From Schleiferiaceae bacterium (lineage in GTDB: Bacteria > Bacteroidota > Bacteroidia > Flavobacteriales > Schleiferiaceae): a stretch of 43,079 bases of DNA. The notes under the pieces were generated by a model that was not told the DNA's origin, ran no database searches, and saw only the letters and a program-made list of their open reading frames with translations. Below, one piece after another: positions 1 to 8,860 of the stretch. The stretch lies in NCBI GenBank assembly GCA_029254375.1, contig JAQWXR010000046.1, positions 1 through 43,079 of the forward strand, read 5' to 3'. Position numbers and translations under genes: made by a program. Position 1 is the first letter of the stretch. Every line of letters starts with the position of its first letter.

Positions 1-53
1 ACATGAGCGAATGTGGCCAGTTCGTTAAATCGGGCGAGTTTATTTTTTCCCAT
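1..53 (-). CDS. trmB: tRNA (guanine-N7)-methyltransferase TrmB, N-terminal fragment
   Basis: Only the first 17 codons lie in the window; the gene runs off the left edge. Read on the minus strand from the ATG at 53 it gives MGKNKLARFNELATFAH, which closely resembles the start of Bacteroidota TrmB proteins (M-G-K-N-K-L-x-R-F-x-E-x-x-T-F). TrmB makes m7G46 in tRNA variable loops using SAM. It begins 7 bp after the recJ stop, so it is probably the last visible gene of the DAHP synthase-recJ operon. The identification rests on this short N-terminus alone. Confidence 0.7.
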   Translation of the reverse strand, partial: MGKNKLARFNELATFAH

Positions 54-60
54 AATGGAA

Positions 61-1740
61 TTAGAATTGGATGTCCAAAATTCGGGCTTGAAGGGCTTTG
101 TTCCCACGAAAAATATTCCACTCGAGTACGACGGCTAGATTGACGCTGCCCTGAGGGTCTAAATGGCCCCAACCAAAGCCTATCACCGGGAGTCTTGCCC
201 CAGTTCGGGGGTCATGCGCGATGGCTTTTAAATGCTTGCCTTCGGAAAGCTTTTGAATCTGTTGAAGTTCGACATTCTCTAGTCCCCAAATAGGCGCCTC
301 ATTCTCCATGCCGAAGGGCTCCAAACGCTCGAGTAGCTGTGCCAAACCATCATGGAGTTCGTGGATTGCTGCCTCTGTGTCAATTTTTTGGTATGGTTGG
401 CGCTGCTCTTCCGGCCAGCGTCGCTCAACGGCGGTATTGAAGGCCTTCTGAAAATCGGCCAGCTTTTCAGGAAGCAGGGTCATCCCGGCGGCTGCGCGAT
501 GGCCTCCAAATTGTATGAGGTGCTCCGACGCTTCGTCGAGGCAATCGTAGAGGTCAAGTCCAGGAACGGAACGAGCACTTCCAGATAGTTTGCCTTCATG
601 TTCGGTCAATACAATAGTGGGCTTGTAAAATGCCTCCACCGTGCGTTGAGCCACAATCCCTAAAACGCCCTTGTGCCAATCCGTCCCGAGCAAGACGAGG
701 CCAAGTTGATCCGATTGAAGCATGGCTTGGGCCTGTGCAGCGAGGCTGACACCTTGTTCGGTACTTCTGCGTTGCACGTTGTGAGCTTCAATATCTTGAC
801 TGAGCTGTTCTAGAACCTCGCTGGCCCCTTCCGTCAAAAGATCCACAGCGAGATGACCATGGTGCATTCGCCCTGCGGCGTTGATTCTTGGGCCGATAGC
901 AAAAACGACATCTTGCAAGGTGATGTGTCCCGACGGACGAGCGCTGAGTAATGCAGCTAAAGAGGGTCGAGGATGCTGATTGATAGACGCTAGTCCAGCT
1001 CGCACGATGGCGCGGTTCAAGCCGATGAGGGGAACCATGTCAGCGCCGATACTCACCGCGACCAGGTCCATCAAATCATCCAAATCGCTTGGATCAAGTC
1101 CTGCCTCTTGGTAGCTGGCACGCCAAAGCATGTAGCCGACGCCACAGCCAGAAAGTTCTTTGTGAGGGAAGGGGCAGTCTTTGCGCTTAGGGTCCAAGAC
1201 GGCAATGGCTGGAGGCAAGGTATCTCCGGGGGTGTGGTGATCCGCCACAATGATGTCTAAGCCACGTTCTTGGGCTGAGGCAATAAGTGCATTGGATTTA
1301 ATACCACAATCAAGAGCAATCAATAACTTGACGCCCGAATCAAGAGCGCGCTGAATGCCGACCTCCGATAATCCATAGCCTTCTTTGTACCGGTCTGGGA
1401 TATGCGTTAAAATGGACCATCCACCTCGTTCGAGCGCCAACTTACCTACCGAAACGGCGGTCGTACCATCCACGTCATAATCGCCAAAGAGCATGACACT
1501 TTCCGCTTGGGCTCGGGCCTTGGCTAATCGTGCCGAGGCCTGAGGCATACCGGCCATTTGAAGAGGGTCAACGGCCGAGATTGGAATGCCAGGAATCCAA
1601 TCTTTAATATCCTGAATGCTCTGCATACCACGTTGGACAAGCACGCGGCTCAAGGCGGCATAAGGGGCGCCTAGCTCCTCGGTGAGGGAAGCCACGGCCT
1701 GGGCTGATCCTTCCGGAGCATAGGTCCATTGCTTGGTCAT
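61..1740 (-). CDS. recJ: Single-stranded-DNA-specific exonuclease RecJ
   Basis: This 559-residue protein is a 5'-3' single-strand DNA exonuclease of the DHH phosphoesterase family, used in recombination and mismatch or base excision repair. Visible metal-binding motifs are D-Y-D-V-D-G at residues 87-92, D-C-G around 144 and D-H-H at 167-169. The DHHA1 half carries the G-P-R-I-N-A-A-G-R and G-G-H-x-A-A-A-G motifs. The C-terminal part matches the RecJ OB-fold region, and the length is normal for the family. Its ATG overlaps the stop of the upstream DAHP synthase gene by 4 bp (ATGA), implying translational coupling. Confidence 0.95.
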   Translation of the reverse strand: MTKQWTYAPEGSAQAVASLTEELGAPYAALSRVLVQRGMQSIQDIKDWIPGIPISAVDPLQMAGMPQASARLAKARAQAESVMLFGDYDVDGTTAVSVGKLALERGGWSILTHIPDRYKEGYGLSEVGIQRALDSGVKLLIALDCGIKSNALIASAQERGLDIIVADHHTPGDTLPPAIAVLDPKRKDCPFPHKELSGCGVGYMLWRASYQEAGLDPSDLDDLMDLVAVSIGADMVPLIGLNRAIVRAGLASINQHPRPSLAALLSARPSGHITLQDVVFAIGPRINAAGRMHHGHLAVDLLTEGASEVLEQLSQDIEAHNVQRRSTEQGVSLAAQAQAMLQSDQLGLVLLGTDWHKGVLGIVAQRTVEAFYKPTIVLTEHEGKLSGSARSVPGLDLYDCLDEASEHLIQFGGHRAAAGMTLLPEKLADFQKAFNTAVERRWPEEQRQPYQKIDTEAAIHELHDGLAQLLERLEPFGMENEAPIWGLENVELQQIQKLSEGKHLKAIAHDPRTGARLPVIGFGWGHLDPQGSVNLAVVLEWNIFRGNKALQARILDIQF

Positions 1741-2843
1741 TCTTCTCGGCTCTTGCGCTTGTCGCGGTAGACGGCTACCTGATGTTCTACCGAATATTTG
1801 TGAACAACCTGAAATAGCTCCTCGATAAAGGCGCGATTGAGGTTGAGTTCTTCGGCCTGAATCCCGCGTTTTTGCAATAGATCAAACCAACGATCCATTT
1901 GGAAAATACCTGCGTTGTGGGACACTTTCAGTTGGCCTAAAGCATCCACGATATCCATACGTTGGCGAAGAAGCTTAACCATTTCACTATCCACTTCGTC
2001 CAATTTGAGTCGCTCGCTATCAATGATCTCTTGCAATGCCACATCTTTTGGGGCATTCGCTTCTAATGTTCGGAGCAAATGCTTGAGCATGCCAGGTGTT
2101 ATTTGCTGGGCGGCATCACTCAAGGCTTGGTCAGGATCTGGGTGAACCTCAATCATAAGTCCGTCCATCTGGATGTCCATAGCTACTTGGGAGACGTGTT
2201 CGACTAAGCGTCGGTCCCCAGCAATATGACTTGGGTCGCAGATGATCGGCACATCCGGGGCTTGGCGGCGCAGTTCAAAACTCATTTCCCATCGCGGCTC
2301 ATTGCGGTATGGGGCGGCATGACTGGAAAAAAAGCCCCGGTGGACGGCGGCTAAATCCTTAAGTCCAACGCTGTCCAGTCGCTCTAAGGCGCCCAGCCAT
2401 AAACCGAGGTCAGCGTGGATGGGATTCTTGACTAAGACTGGAATGTTGCTTCCACGCAATGCCTCGGCTATTTCCTGAACATAGAAAGGATTTACGGTCG
2501 TTCGGGCGCCAATCCAAACGGCATCGGCCTGCACGGCTAAAGCCTTTTCTACATGGTCGGCATTGGCTACTTCAATGACAAAAGGCAGACCAACTTCTTG
2601 ACGCATAGTTTGGAGCCACTCCAGGGCATTGTACCCCGCCCCTTCAAATTGCCCAGGCCGTGTCCGCGGCTTCCAAACCCCAGCACGATAGAGCTGAGTT
2701 TGCCCTTCCTTTTTTAAGCTGCCAGCCACCGAAAGAACTTGCTCCAAGGATTCTGCAGAACAGGGTCCAGCGATAATAAGTGGATTCTGGACGGATCCAG
2801 TCCAGGGGCCAAAGGAGCGTTCTCGGTGAGCGGGCAAATTCAT
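1737..2843 (-). CDS. Bifunctional 3-deoxy-7-phosphoheptulonate synthase / chorismate mutase
   Basis: 368 residues. The N-terminal part (about 1-255) is a type I-beta DAHP synthase, which condenses phosphoenolpyruvate and erythrose 4-phosphate at the entry to the shikimate pathway; G-P-C-S-A-E-S is at 26-32 and a K-P-R-T-R-P-G-Q-F-E-G segment near 58-68. The C-terminal part (about 270-360) is an AroQ-type chorismate mutase helix bundle (L-D-E-V-D-S-E-M-V-K-L-L-x-x-R). This fusion is common in Bacteroidota; the mutase domain often mediates feedback control by prephenate or aromatic products. It is the first gene of a unit with recJ and probably trmB. An exact promoter -7 element lies 5 bp before the ATG, so the message may be leaderless. 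Confidence 0.92.
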   Translation of the reverse strand: MNLPAHRERSFGPWTGSVQNPLIIAGPCSAESLEQVLSVAGSLKKEGQTQLYRAGVWKPRTRPGQFEGAGYNALEWLQTMRQEVGLPFVIEVANADHVEKALAVQADAVWIGARTTVNPFYVQEIAEALRGSNIPVLVKNPIHADLGLWLGALERLDSVGLKDLAAVHRGFFSSHAAPYRNEPRWEMSFELRRQAPDVPIICDPSHIAGDRRLVEHVSQVAMDIQMDGLMIEVHPDPDQALSDAAQQITPGMLKHLLRTLEANAPKDVALQEIIDSERLKLDEVDSEMVKLLRQRMDIVDALGQLKVSHNAGIFQMDRWFDLLQKRGIQAEELNLNRAFIEELFQVVHKYSVEHQVAVYRDKRKSREE

Positions 2844-2848
2844 AGGTT

Positions 2849-2856
2849 CAAAGGTA
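2849..2856 (-). promoter_or_regulatory. TAnnTTTG -7 element of the DAHP synthase-recJ unit
   Basis: The minus strand reads TACCTTTG, an exact match to the Bacteroidota sigma-70 -7 consensus. Only 5 nt separate it from the ATG at 2843, so the predicted transcription start coincides with the start codon. No convincing TTG -33 box is visible at the expected distance. Confidence 0.65.
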
Positions 2857-2902
2857 CCGGCTGGGTTCGGGATAGCCGTTTAATGATTCAAATTTTTGGT
2901 GT

Positions 2903-3580
2903 TTAATTCCCGGCCGCACCGAGGACAACCACGATTTCCCCTTTTGCTTCATGAGAGGCAAAGTAGCGAGCTAATTCAGCGATAGTCCCGCGGTGGTAGG
3001 TTTCAAACATTTTGCTTATTTCCCGAACAACACAGGCAGGACGATCAGGACCAAGGTGCTCTTCGAGTTCCCTCATGCATCGTTCAATGCGATGGGGTGA
3101 TTCATAGAATACGACCGTCCGTGTTTCGTTTTGCCATTCTTTCATTCGGCTTTGGCGTCCCTTTTTCTGAGGAATAAAGCCTTCAAAAACAAAACGATCA
3201 CAGGGAAGCCCACTAGCTACGATTGCTGGAATCAAAGCGGTTGGACCAGGGAGGGCCTCCACTAGAATTCCCGCGACTACGCACGCTCGAACGAGTAAAA
3301 ATCCTGGATCACTAATCCCAGGGGTCCCCGCATCACAGACTAATGCCGTGTCCCCAACGCGCTGCTCAATGTCCGCCACGGTGCGTTCAAGGAGACTGTG
3401 CTCGTTGTGCATATGAAATGAGCGCAGGGGGGCTTGAATTTCGAGCAGTTTGAGCAACTTTCCCGAAGTCCGAGTGTCCTCTGCCAGCACAATTTCGACG
3501 CTTCGAAGCACGTCCATTGAGCGAAGTGTGATGTCGCCGAGATTCCCAAGGGGAGTAGGTACAAGTATGAGCTTTCCCAT
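2903..3580 (-). CDS. rsmI: 16S rRNA (cytidine-1402-2'-O)-methyltransferase RsmI
   Basis: 225 residues of the tetrapyrrole-methylase fold. RsmI 2'-O-methylates C1402 in the 16S rRNA decoding centre using SAM. Family signatures visible are P-T-P-L-G-N-L-G-D-I-T-L-R near residue 8, A-E-D-T-R-x-S-G-K-L-L near 34, G-T-P-G-I-S-D-P-G near 86, and a V-F-Y-E-S-P-H-R block near 157. The length is as usual. It follows the upstream hypothetical gene by 3 bp, so the two are very likely co-transcribed. The start matches the expected N-terminus exactly. Confidence 0.95.
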   Translation of the reverse strand: MGKLILVPTPLGNLGDITLRSMDVLRSVEIVLAEDTRTSGKLLKLLEIQAPLRSFHMHNEHSLLERTVADIEQRVGDTALVCDAGTPGISDPGFLLVRACVVAGILVEALPGPTALIPAIVASGLPCDRFVFEGFIPQKKGRQSRMKEWQNETRTVVFYESPHRIERCMRELEEHLGPDRPACVVREISKMFETYHRGTIAELARYFASHEAKGEIVVVLGAAGN

Positions 3581-3583
3581 GAA

Positions 3584-4282
3584 TTATTCGAAGCGGGCAA
3601 ATACGAGGGTGAGAAAACGTTCGGCGATTTCGGGCTTTTGACTCCAATCATAATCGCCGTAGACGGCATTTTCCAAGAAATTCTCACATTCTTGCTTGCT
3701 TTCCATGGTCGCTAATGCTGCTACAACGCGCTGAAAGTCATCATCAACCCCATCAAAAAGGTGTTTTACGAAAGCCACGCGATCATTCAAGCCGACTTTC
3801 AAAACAGCGTATCGGGTGTTCACACTTTTGCCAGGGGCACTGGGAGGTGCAGCTGGCGGATTCTGCCGCGATATGGCTTCGGAGGGCCTGGGCGATTCGG
3901 ACTCAGACGCAGCTGCCGATGGCTTGATGGCTGGGATAGGCTTTGCTTGAACGGCGTCTTCCGTCGTAGGTTGAGGGGACTCCTGGGTGATTGCTGTGCT
4001 TCTTGGAGTGGATGTGGCGGCGATATGACTTTGTAGATCGGCCGACGCACGCCCCGCTTCGCGCATACTTTCAAGGTTTTGGGCGTCCAATTCAACACGC
4101 ATGGCAGCCGCTTTTTGCGCGATTTCTACCTCCCCTTGCTGTTGAATTTCGGCTAATTTTCCTGAAAGAGCTCGCTGTTCTGCCAGCACCCAAAGGTCTA
4201 AAATGTCCTGAATCTGAGCAGGGCTAGGGCTTTCAGTCTGTAAAGCTTGGCGTAAAGTGCTAAGGGAATCCGTGAGTGACAT
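3584..4282 (-). CDS. Conserved Bacteroidota hypothetical protein (coiled coil, linker, C-terminal domain)
   Basis: 232 residues, not assignable to a function. The N-terminal half is Ala/Gln/Glu-rich and likely helical or coiled coil (about 1-85). A Pro/Ser/Ala-rich, probably disordered linker follows (about 90-150). A compact C-terminal domain begins near residue 155 (N-T-R-Y-A-V-L-K-V-G-L-N-D-R) and ends with Y-D-W and a final F-E. From memory, this C-terminal domain recurs in Bacteroidota next to rsmI and tdk. It is cytoplasmic by appearance, with no signal peptide or membrane segment. It lies 3 bp upstream of rsmI and is divergent from tdk. I propose no activity. Confidence 0.75.
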   Translation of the reverse strand: MSLTDSLSTLRQALQTESPSPAQIQDILDLWVLAEQRALSGKLAEIQQQGEVEIAQKAAAMRVELDAQNLESMREAGRASADLQSHIAATSTPRSTAITQESPQPTTEDAVQAKPIPAIKPSAAASESESPRPSEAISRQNPPAAPPSAPGKSVNTRYAVLKVGLNDRVAFVKHLFDGVDDDFQRVVAALATMESKQECENFLENAVYGDYDWSQKPEIAERFLTLVFARFE

Positions 4283-4308
4283 GCGCTATGGGTTTGTTGC
4301 CGCTGTGG

Positions 4309-4316
4309 TAGATTTG
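4309..4316 (+). promoter_or_regulatory. TAnnTTTG -7 element for tdk operon
   Basis: The plus strand reads TAGATTTG, 21 nt upstream of the tdk ATG at 4338. The predicted leader is about 16 nt. It supports the shorter tdk start, because a start at 4257 would lie upstream of this promoter and inside the divergent gene. Confidence 0.5.
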
Positions 4317-4337
4317 TGCGGCACCGAAAAGTACAAA

Positions 4338-4946
4338 ATGTTCCAAGAGCACACTGAAGTTCCTACACGCCGTTCCGGATGGATTGAAGTCATCGCGGGT
4401 TCTATGTTTTCCGGCAAGACGGAGGAACTCATTCGTCGTGCGAAACGGGCGCAGATTGCGAAGTTGCGGGTGCAGATTTTCAAACCGGGTGTTGACACCC
4501 GCTACTCGGACGATGCAGTGGTCACCCACGACAGCGCTTCATTGGATTGTCAGGTGGTTCAAAGTTCCGAACAATTGCACCTGTTGGCTGCAGGCTATGA
4601 TGTCATTGGAATCGATGAAGCGCAATTCATGGATGATGGCATTGTCGATGTTGTCAATGCGCTAGCCAACACGGGGACCCGCGTCATTATTGCTGGATTG
4701 GACATGGACTTTGCAGGCAAGCCTTTTGGACCAATGCCCGAATTGATGGCCGTTTCGGAGTTCGTGACCAAGGTTCATGCGATCTGCGTGCGCACAGGAG
4801 AGCTAGCCCATTATTCTCACCGATTGGAAGCGGAGCAGGGCACCATCATGCTGGGCTCTCAAAATGAATATGAACCGGTTTCACGCGCCGTCTTTACCCA
4901 AATTCAAAAAGAAAGCCCATCCCATGTTCCCGGCGATACCGATTAA
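4338..4946 (+). CDS. tdk: Thymidine kinase (type II)
   Basis: 202 residues from the ATG at 4338. It phosphorylates thymidine to dTMP in pyrimidine salvage. The P-loop reads G-S-M-F-S-G-K-T near residue 20, followed by E-E-L-I-R-R and the F-K-P-x-x-D-T-R-Y block; D-E-A-Q-F near residue 95 is the Walker B-like motif. Two Cys seen in many family members at the C-terminal zinc lasso are not all present: only one Cys lies in the V-H-A-I-C-V-R segment. The open frame extends upstream to 4257, but that region overlaps the divergent gene and the predicted promoter, and the N-terminus from 4338 matches relatives. The stop overlaps murF-alr by 23 bp. Confidence 0.93.
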   Translation: MFQEHTEVPTRRSGWIEVIAGSMFSGKTEELIRRAKRAQIAKLRVQIFKPGVDTRYSDDAVVTHDSASLDCQVVQSSEQLHLLAAGYDVIGIDEAQFMDDGIVDVVNALANTGTRVIIAGLDMDFAGKPFGPMPELMAVSEFVTKVHAICVRTGELAHYSHRLEAEQGTIMLGSQNEYEPVSRAVFTQIQKESPSHVPGDTD

Positions 4947-7353
4947 TCGCTTCGCCGAAAGGCTGGAAGCCCAGATCGTTCATCGAGGAGACGCCCGTGA
5001 CATCCAGGCGATTGTCAGTGACAGTCGTCAGGCCCTCTGGATTCAGCCAACCGCCTTTATTGCCCTCCAGACTGAAAGTGGAGATGGCCACCGCTTTGTA
5101 CACCACGCATCGGATCAAGGGGCTGTCGCCCTCATACTCCAGTCGGATCAGTGTACGCCCGAAACCCTTGCGGCGCTTCCTGGGTCCTGCACGGTGTTGA
5201 CCGTAGCCGACACGTGGGTCGCGTTGCGCCATCTCGCCGCAGTACATCGCCAGGAATTGAATGGTCCAGTGATTGGCATTACCGGGTCGAATGGAAAGAC
5301 GACCGTCAAAGAATACCTCTTTTACCTGTTGGCTGATGCACGGATTGCGCGCTCACCTAAGAGTTTTAATTCCCAATTAGGTGTCCCTCTCTCAATCCTA
5401 GCGGCAGCTCAAGAGGCCCAAGCGACCTTGCTTGAGGTGGGCGTCAGCATGGAAGGGGATATGGCTCGTATGGCCTCATGGGTGCAGCCAGATTTTGGAA
5501 TTTTCACGCATATCGGTGATGCCCATGCGAGTGGATTTTCCTCGCTAGAAAGCAAAGCTGTCGAAAAAGCACAACTCTTTACCCAAAGCCAATGGGTTGT
5601 CGCACCTGCCTCGGAAGCCCTTCTATGTCAAGCTATTACGGCGCCTCTTCGCCGTTGGTCATGGAATTCTGATGAAGAGGCCGAACTCCAGTTTCGATGG
5701 GCAAATGGGGAGCTTCAGTGGTCCTCTCAGGATGGCGCGATTCACGGATCTGCGCCCTGCCCTTCATGGGATCCCGTCCAAACGCATAATGTCGCATCGG
5801 CGCTCGCGTGTATCCTTTTCTTGGGATGGAAGTGGGAGCCTGCTCGACTTCAGGACGTCATTGCCTCGGGCCTACGCATGGAACGGCTACCGGGCATAGA
5901 CGGCTGGACGATCCTCAACGATTGCTACACGTCGGATCAGGATGCACTAGGCTGGGCCTTGGATACGTTGGCGGCGGAAGCTCGTGGACCTCGATATGCG
6001 ATGGTGTCAAGCCCTGCGGGGATGAATAATTTCCCCGCTTGGATGGATGCCGCTTGCGCATCGCGCGGAATCGACGGATGGTGGGGGATAGGCGAAGACC
6101 TACAGGCTTTGCCTAATGGCTATGCCGATGTGGAGCGTTTCCGCACGGCGGCACCATGGGAAGCTTTGGGAATGGGAGGAGTTATGCTTCTCAAGGGGTC
6201 TCGACAGGCCCGATTAGAGGCCTTATTGCCCTTTTTAAAGATGCAACACCATGACACAGTCTTGGGAATTGATTTGGAGGCCTTGGCCTTTAATCTGCGG
6301 CACTACCGAAGCCTGATGAATGGGCAACGGATCATGGCCATGGTGAAGGCCAATGCATATGGATTAGGGGCGGTGACCATCGCGCAAGCACTGGCCAAAC
6401 ATCATGTGGATTATTTTGGAGTGGCCTATGTCGATGAGGGAAAAGCGCTGCGCGAGGCGGGGATCCTGACCCCCATTATGGTCATGAATCCAGGGGAGCA
6501 AAGCATGGAACAAATGCTGGCCTTTGGACTTGAACCTGAAATTTTCAGCCTAGATGTCCTGGACCGATTTGGTCAAGCGTACCTGCGCTACCCAGACGCC
6601 TCGCACGGACGGGTGCACATCAAAGTGGACAGTGGTATGCATCGATTGGGATTTGCACCTGATCAGGGCGCTGCGTTAGGACGTCATTTAGCTCTTTATC
6701 CAGGGATTGAAGTGACCTCTGTGATGACGCACTTGGCTTCGGCGGAGGACCCAAAGCAAGATGATTTTACCCAGTTGCAAGGCAAACGATTTGATGCCTT
6801 TTATGAAGCGCTAGTCGGAGAATTGGGCTACAGACCCCTTCGCCACGCGGCGAATACGCCTGGACTGCTGCGTCACCCTGCCTTGCGGTATGACATGATT
6901 CGATTGGGCATTGGATTGTTTGGAGATTCCCCCATTGAGAAGGACCGAGAAGCTCTTCAGCCGGTGGTCTATCTTCAAACGCGTATTTCGCATGTTCAAG
7001 ATTTGCCTGCAGGTGAAGGAATTTCCTACGGGCACAGTGATGCTGCGGACCACGACCGCCGCGTAGCTACCCTGCCTGTGGGCTATGCGGATGGCTTTCC
7101 ACGTGCACTGAGTTCGGGACGTGGGTATGTGATAATTCATGGCCAAAAATGCCCAGTTCTTGGCCGTGTTTGCATGGATATGACGCTAGTGGATGTGACG
7201 CATGTGTCGGCCCTGGTGGGCGACGCAGTTGAAGTGTTGGGCGCTCAATTAACCGTGTTTGACCTAGCTGAATGTGCCGGGACCATTTCGTACGAGATAC
7301 TGACAGGCCTTTCTGAGCGTTTAGGAAGAACCGTATGGAATCCAAACGCATAA
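4924..7353 (+). CDS. murF-alr: Bifunctional UDP-MurNAc-tripeptide:D-Ala-D-Ala ligase / alanine racemase
   Basis: 809 residues from the ATG at 4924. The N-terminal half is MurF-like: it adds D-Ala-D-Ala to UDP-MurNAc-tripeptide, and its ATP loop G-I-T-G-S-N-G-K-T-T lies at 118-127. The C-terminal half, from about residue 443, is a fold-III PLP alanine racemase that makes D-Ala: the PLP lysine is in M-V-K-A-N-A-Y-G (K475), and the second catalytic base is the Tyr in I-S-Y-G-H (about Y702). The fusion is widespread in Bacteroidota and couples D-Ala supply to peptidoglycan precursor synthesis. The reading frame begins before the tdk stop and ends 19 bp into the next gene. An upstream in-frame ATG at 4864 lies deep inside tdk and adds residues not expected for MurF. 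Confidence 0.93.
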   Translation: MFPAIPINRFAERLEAQIVHRGDARDIQAIVSDSRQALWIQPTAFIALQTESGDGHRFVHHASDQGAVALILQSDQCTPETLAALPGSCTVLTVADTWVALRHLAAVHRQELNGPVIGITGSNGKTTVKEYLFYLLADARIARSPKSFNSQLGVPLSILAAAQEAQATLLEVGVSMEGDMARMASWVQPDFGIFTHIGDAHASGFSSLESKAVEKAQLFTQSQWVVAPASEALLCQAITAPLRRWSWNSDEEAELQFRWANGELQWSSQDGAIHGSAPCPSWDPVQTHNVASALACILFLGWKWEPARLQDVIASGLRMERLPGIDGWTILNDCYTSDQDALGWALDTLAAEARGPRYAMVSSPAGMNNFPAWMDAACASRGIDGWWGIGEDLQALPNGYADVERFRTAAPWEALGMGGVMLLKGSRQARLEALLPFLKMQHHDTVLGIDLEALAFNLRHYRSLMNGQRIMAMVKANAYGLGAVTIAQALAKHHVDYFGVAYVDEGKALREAGILTPIMVMNPGEQSMEQMLAFGLEPEIFSLDVLDRFGQAYLRYPDASHGRVHIKVDSGMHRLGFAPDQGAALGRHLALYPGIEVTSVMTHLASAEDPKQDDFTQLQGKRFDAFYEALVGELGYRPLRHAANTPGLLRHPALRYDMIRLGIGLFGDSPIEKDREALQPVVYLQTRISHVQDLPAGEGISYGHSDAADHDRRVATLPVGYADGFPRALSSGRGYVIIHGQKCPVLGRVCMDMTLVDVTHVSALVGDAVEVLGAQLTVFDLAECAGTISYEILTGLSERLGRTVWNPNA

Positions 7354-8471
7354 TTCATCGTTTTTTTCTCAGCATCTGGCTGGTCCTTTTGCCTTTTTGG
7401 GATTTGGGTGCAGGCGTAGCGTTGGCCCTGGCCTTTGTTGCGGCCATTTGGAGGGATCCCACAGCGGCCAAAGCGAAGTGGCTGCAATCGGCGTCGTTTT
7501 GGCCACTGTGGGGAATTGTCGCTATGGTGGGAATTGCAGGCTTGTGGCACGAGTCTGAGTTAGAGACCCATCTTCGCTTACTTCCATGTATGCTTCTGTT
7601 TTGGGCATTTGATCGCGAAACCGTTCAAAAAGCGCTGCCCTTGGGCGGGCTCATCCTTATGCTGTATTTGCTCGGTTCCGGCGGGGTCCGCTTTGTGGAA
7701 GGTGCCGAATTTTCGACCTTGCTCTATCGAGGGTTGTTGCAAGGCCTCCACCAGCACGCCTACATTGGGAGTTACTTACTCTTTGCCGTGGTGGCCGTCT
7801 GGACGGGAAGGCTGGGGTGGAGGATCAAAGGACTCTACACAGGGCTGGTTCTTTTCTTTTTAGGCCTTCTAGGTGCCAAAATGCTTATTCTAAGTGCTTT
7901 TCTTTCGGTACTCTGGTTTGTGTATCACCGTGGTCGATTGCCAGCGAAAGTGGGCTGGGCTGGGCTGTTGTTGGTTCTCGGCTTTGCTCTTACACAAGCT
8001 TTTTCAGAGGGCCGTGCCTTAGGGCATATACTGAAACCAGTGGATCCCTTTTGGGCGACGGGTTCGGTAGATACGCGGGTTGTGCAAGCTCAGACGGCTT
8101 GGACCTTGATTCAAGAACGTCCCTGGACAGGCTGGGGAACGGTCGAAAAACAAGCCGCATTGGATGCGCGCTATGCGGAGATGAATTATCGATTTGGGAT
8201 GAAGCGCCATTTGAATGTGCACAACCAATTCTTAGAGTGGGCACTCAGTTATGGCTTGGTGGGCATAGGCGTACTCCTGCTAAGTTGGATGGCCGCATTC
8301 CGTTTGGCCCGCTGGGATCCTTTTAGTTTGGGACTTGTGCTGATCTACTTCGGGAGCCTTTGGCTGACAGAAAGCATGATAGAACGCTCCTTGGGAATGT
8401 CGTTGTTCGCTCTAGCTTGGGCCTGGATGGTGGATCAATCGAAGAGCCAATCCAGCGAATTAAAGGTCTAG
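7335..8471 (+). CDS. O-antigen ligase / polymerase-like membrane protein
   Basis: 378 residues, strongly hydrophobic, with about ten predicted membrane segments. The extramembrane loop around residues 245-300 contains R-P-W-T-G-W-G and a H-N-Q-F-L-E-W motif typical of the O-antigen ligase (Wzy/WaaL) superfamily, whose members transfer or polymerise undecaprenyl-linked glycans at the outer face of the inner membrane. It starts inside the 3' end of murF-alr, which suggests coupled expression with envelope precursor synthesis. The substrate cannot be inferred. The 3' end overlaps convergent rnpA by 4 bp. Confidence 0.8.
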   Translation: MESKRIIHRFFLSIWLVLLPFWDLGAGVALALAFVAAIWRDPTAAKAKWLQSASFWPLWGIVAMVGIAGLWHESELETHLRLLPCMLLFWAFDRETVQKALPLGGLILMLYLLGSGGVRFVEGAEFSTLLYRGLLQGLHQHAYIGSYLLFAVVAVWTGRLGWRIKGLYTGLVLFFLGLLGAKMLILSAFLSVLWFVYHRGRLPAKVGWAGLLLVLGFALTQAFSEGRALGHILKPVDPFWATGSVDTRVVQAQTAWTLIQERPWTGWGTVEKQAALDARYAEMNYRFGMKRHLNVHNQFLEWALSYGLVGIGVLLLSWMAAFRLARWDPFSLGLVLIYFGSLWLTESMIERSLGMSLFALAWAWMVDQSKSQSSELKV

Positions 8472-8860
8472 GGAGTTGGCTTGGCTTCCTTGATGGCCTG
8501 CTTTTGAATGCGAAATAAGGCATCTGCCACATGGGTACGAAGCTGAACAAGATCCATTTTTGGGGGGCCTTGGTAGAGAAAACCAATCAACAAAGGGGGG
8601 CAATCCTGCAGGCGGTCTGAGCGCTCAAGGCGATAGGCTTCTCTGAGTAAACGCTTAAAACGATTGCGATCCACAGCGTGTTTGAAACGTCGTTTCGGCG
8701 CACCGACCAGTATTTGGGCAGATCGCTCCAAAGGCCAGGATGATTCTGCCCAAAGAATTTGAATGGGACCTTCGCTGAAGCGACGCCCTTTCTCAAAAAG
8801 AAATGAAATGCGGTTGCGAAGTTTCAGCCGTTCCTCTCGGGGAAATCGGGTGTCAATCAC
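8468..8860 (-). CDS. rnpA: Ribonuclease P protein component
   Basis: 130 residues, basic. It is the protein subunit of RNase P, which matures tRNA 5' ends. The RNR signature lies in K-R-R-F-K-H-A-V-D-R-N-R-F-K-R-L-L-R-E (R65-N66-R67), preceded by the F-L-F-E-K-G-R-R-F leader-binding strand. The length is normal. Its ATG overlaps the end of hemD by 4 bp. rpmH, the usual neighbour in many bacteria, is absent here, as expected in Bacteroidota. It converges with the O-antigen ligase-like gene with a 4-bp overlap of stop codons. Confidence 0.93.
   Translation of the reverse strand: MIDTRFPREERLKLRNRISFLFEKGRRFSEGPIQILWAESSWPLERSAQILVGAPKRRFKHAVDRNRFKRLLREAYRLERSDRLQDCPPLLIGFLYQGPPKMDLVQLRTHVADALFRIQKQAIKEAKPTP

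Noticed and set aside
352-588. Plus-strand ORF of 78 codons inside recJ
   Set aside because: It is antisense to a clear recJ reading frame, has no recognisable domain or promoter, and is typical of a shadow frame.
4257-4337. N-terminal extension of thymidine kinase
   Set aside because: It overlaps the divergent gene and the tdk promoter element, and related proteins begin at the M-F-Q-E position.
7817-8326. 169-codon frame inside the O-antigen ligase-like gene
   Set aside because: It is out of frame with the membrane protein, whose hydrophobic pattern and H-N-Q-F-L-E motif are convincing; no family resemblance in the alternative frame.
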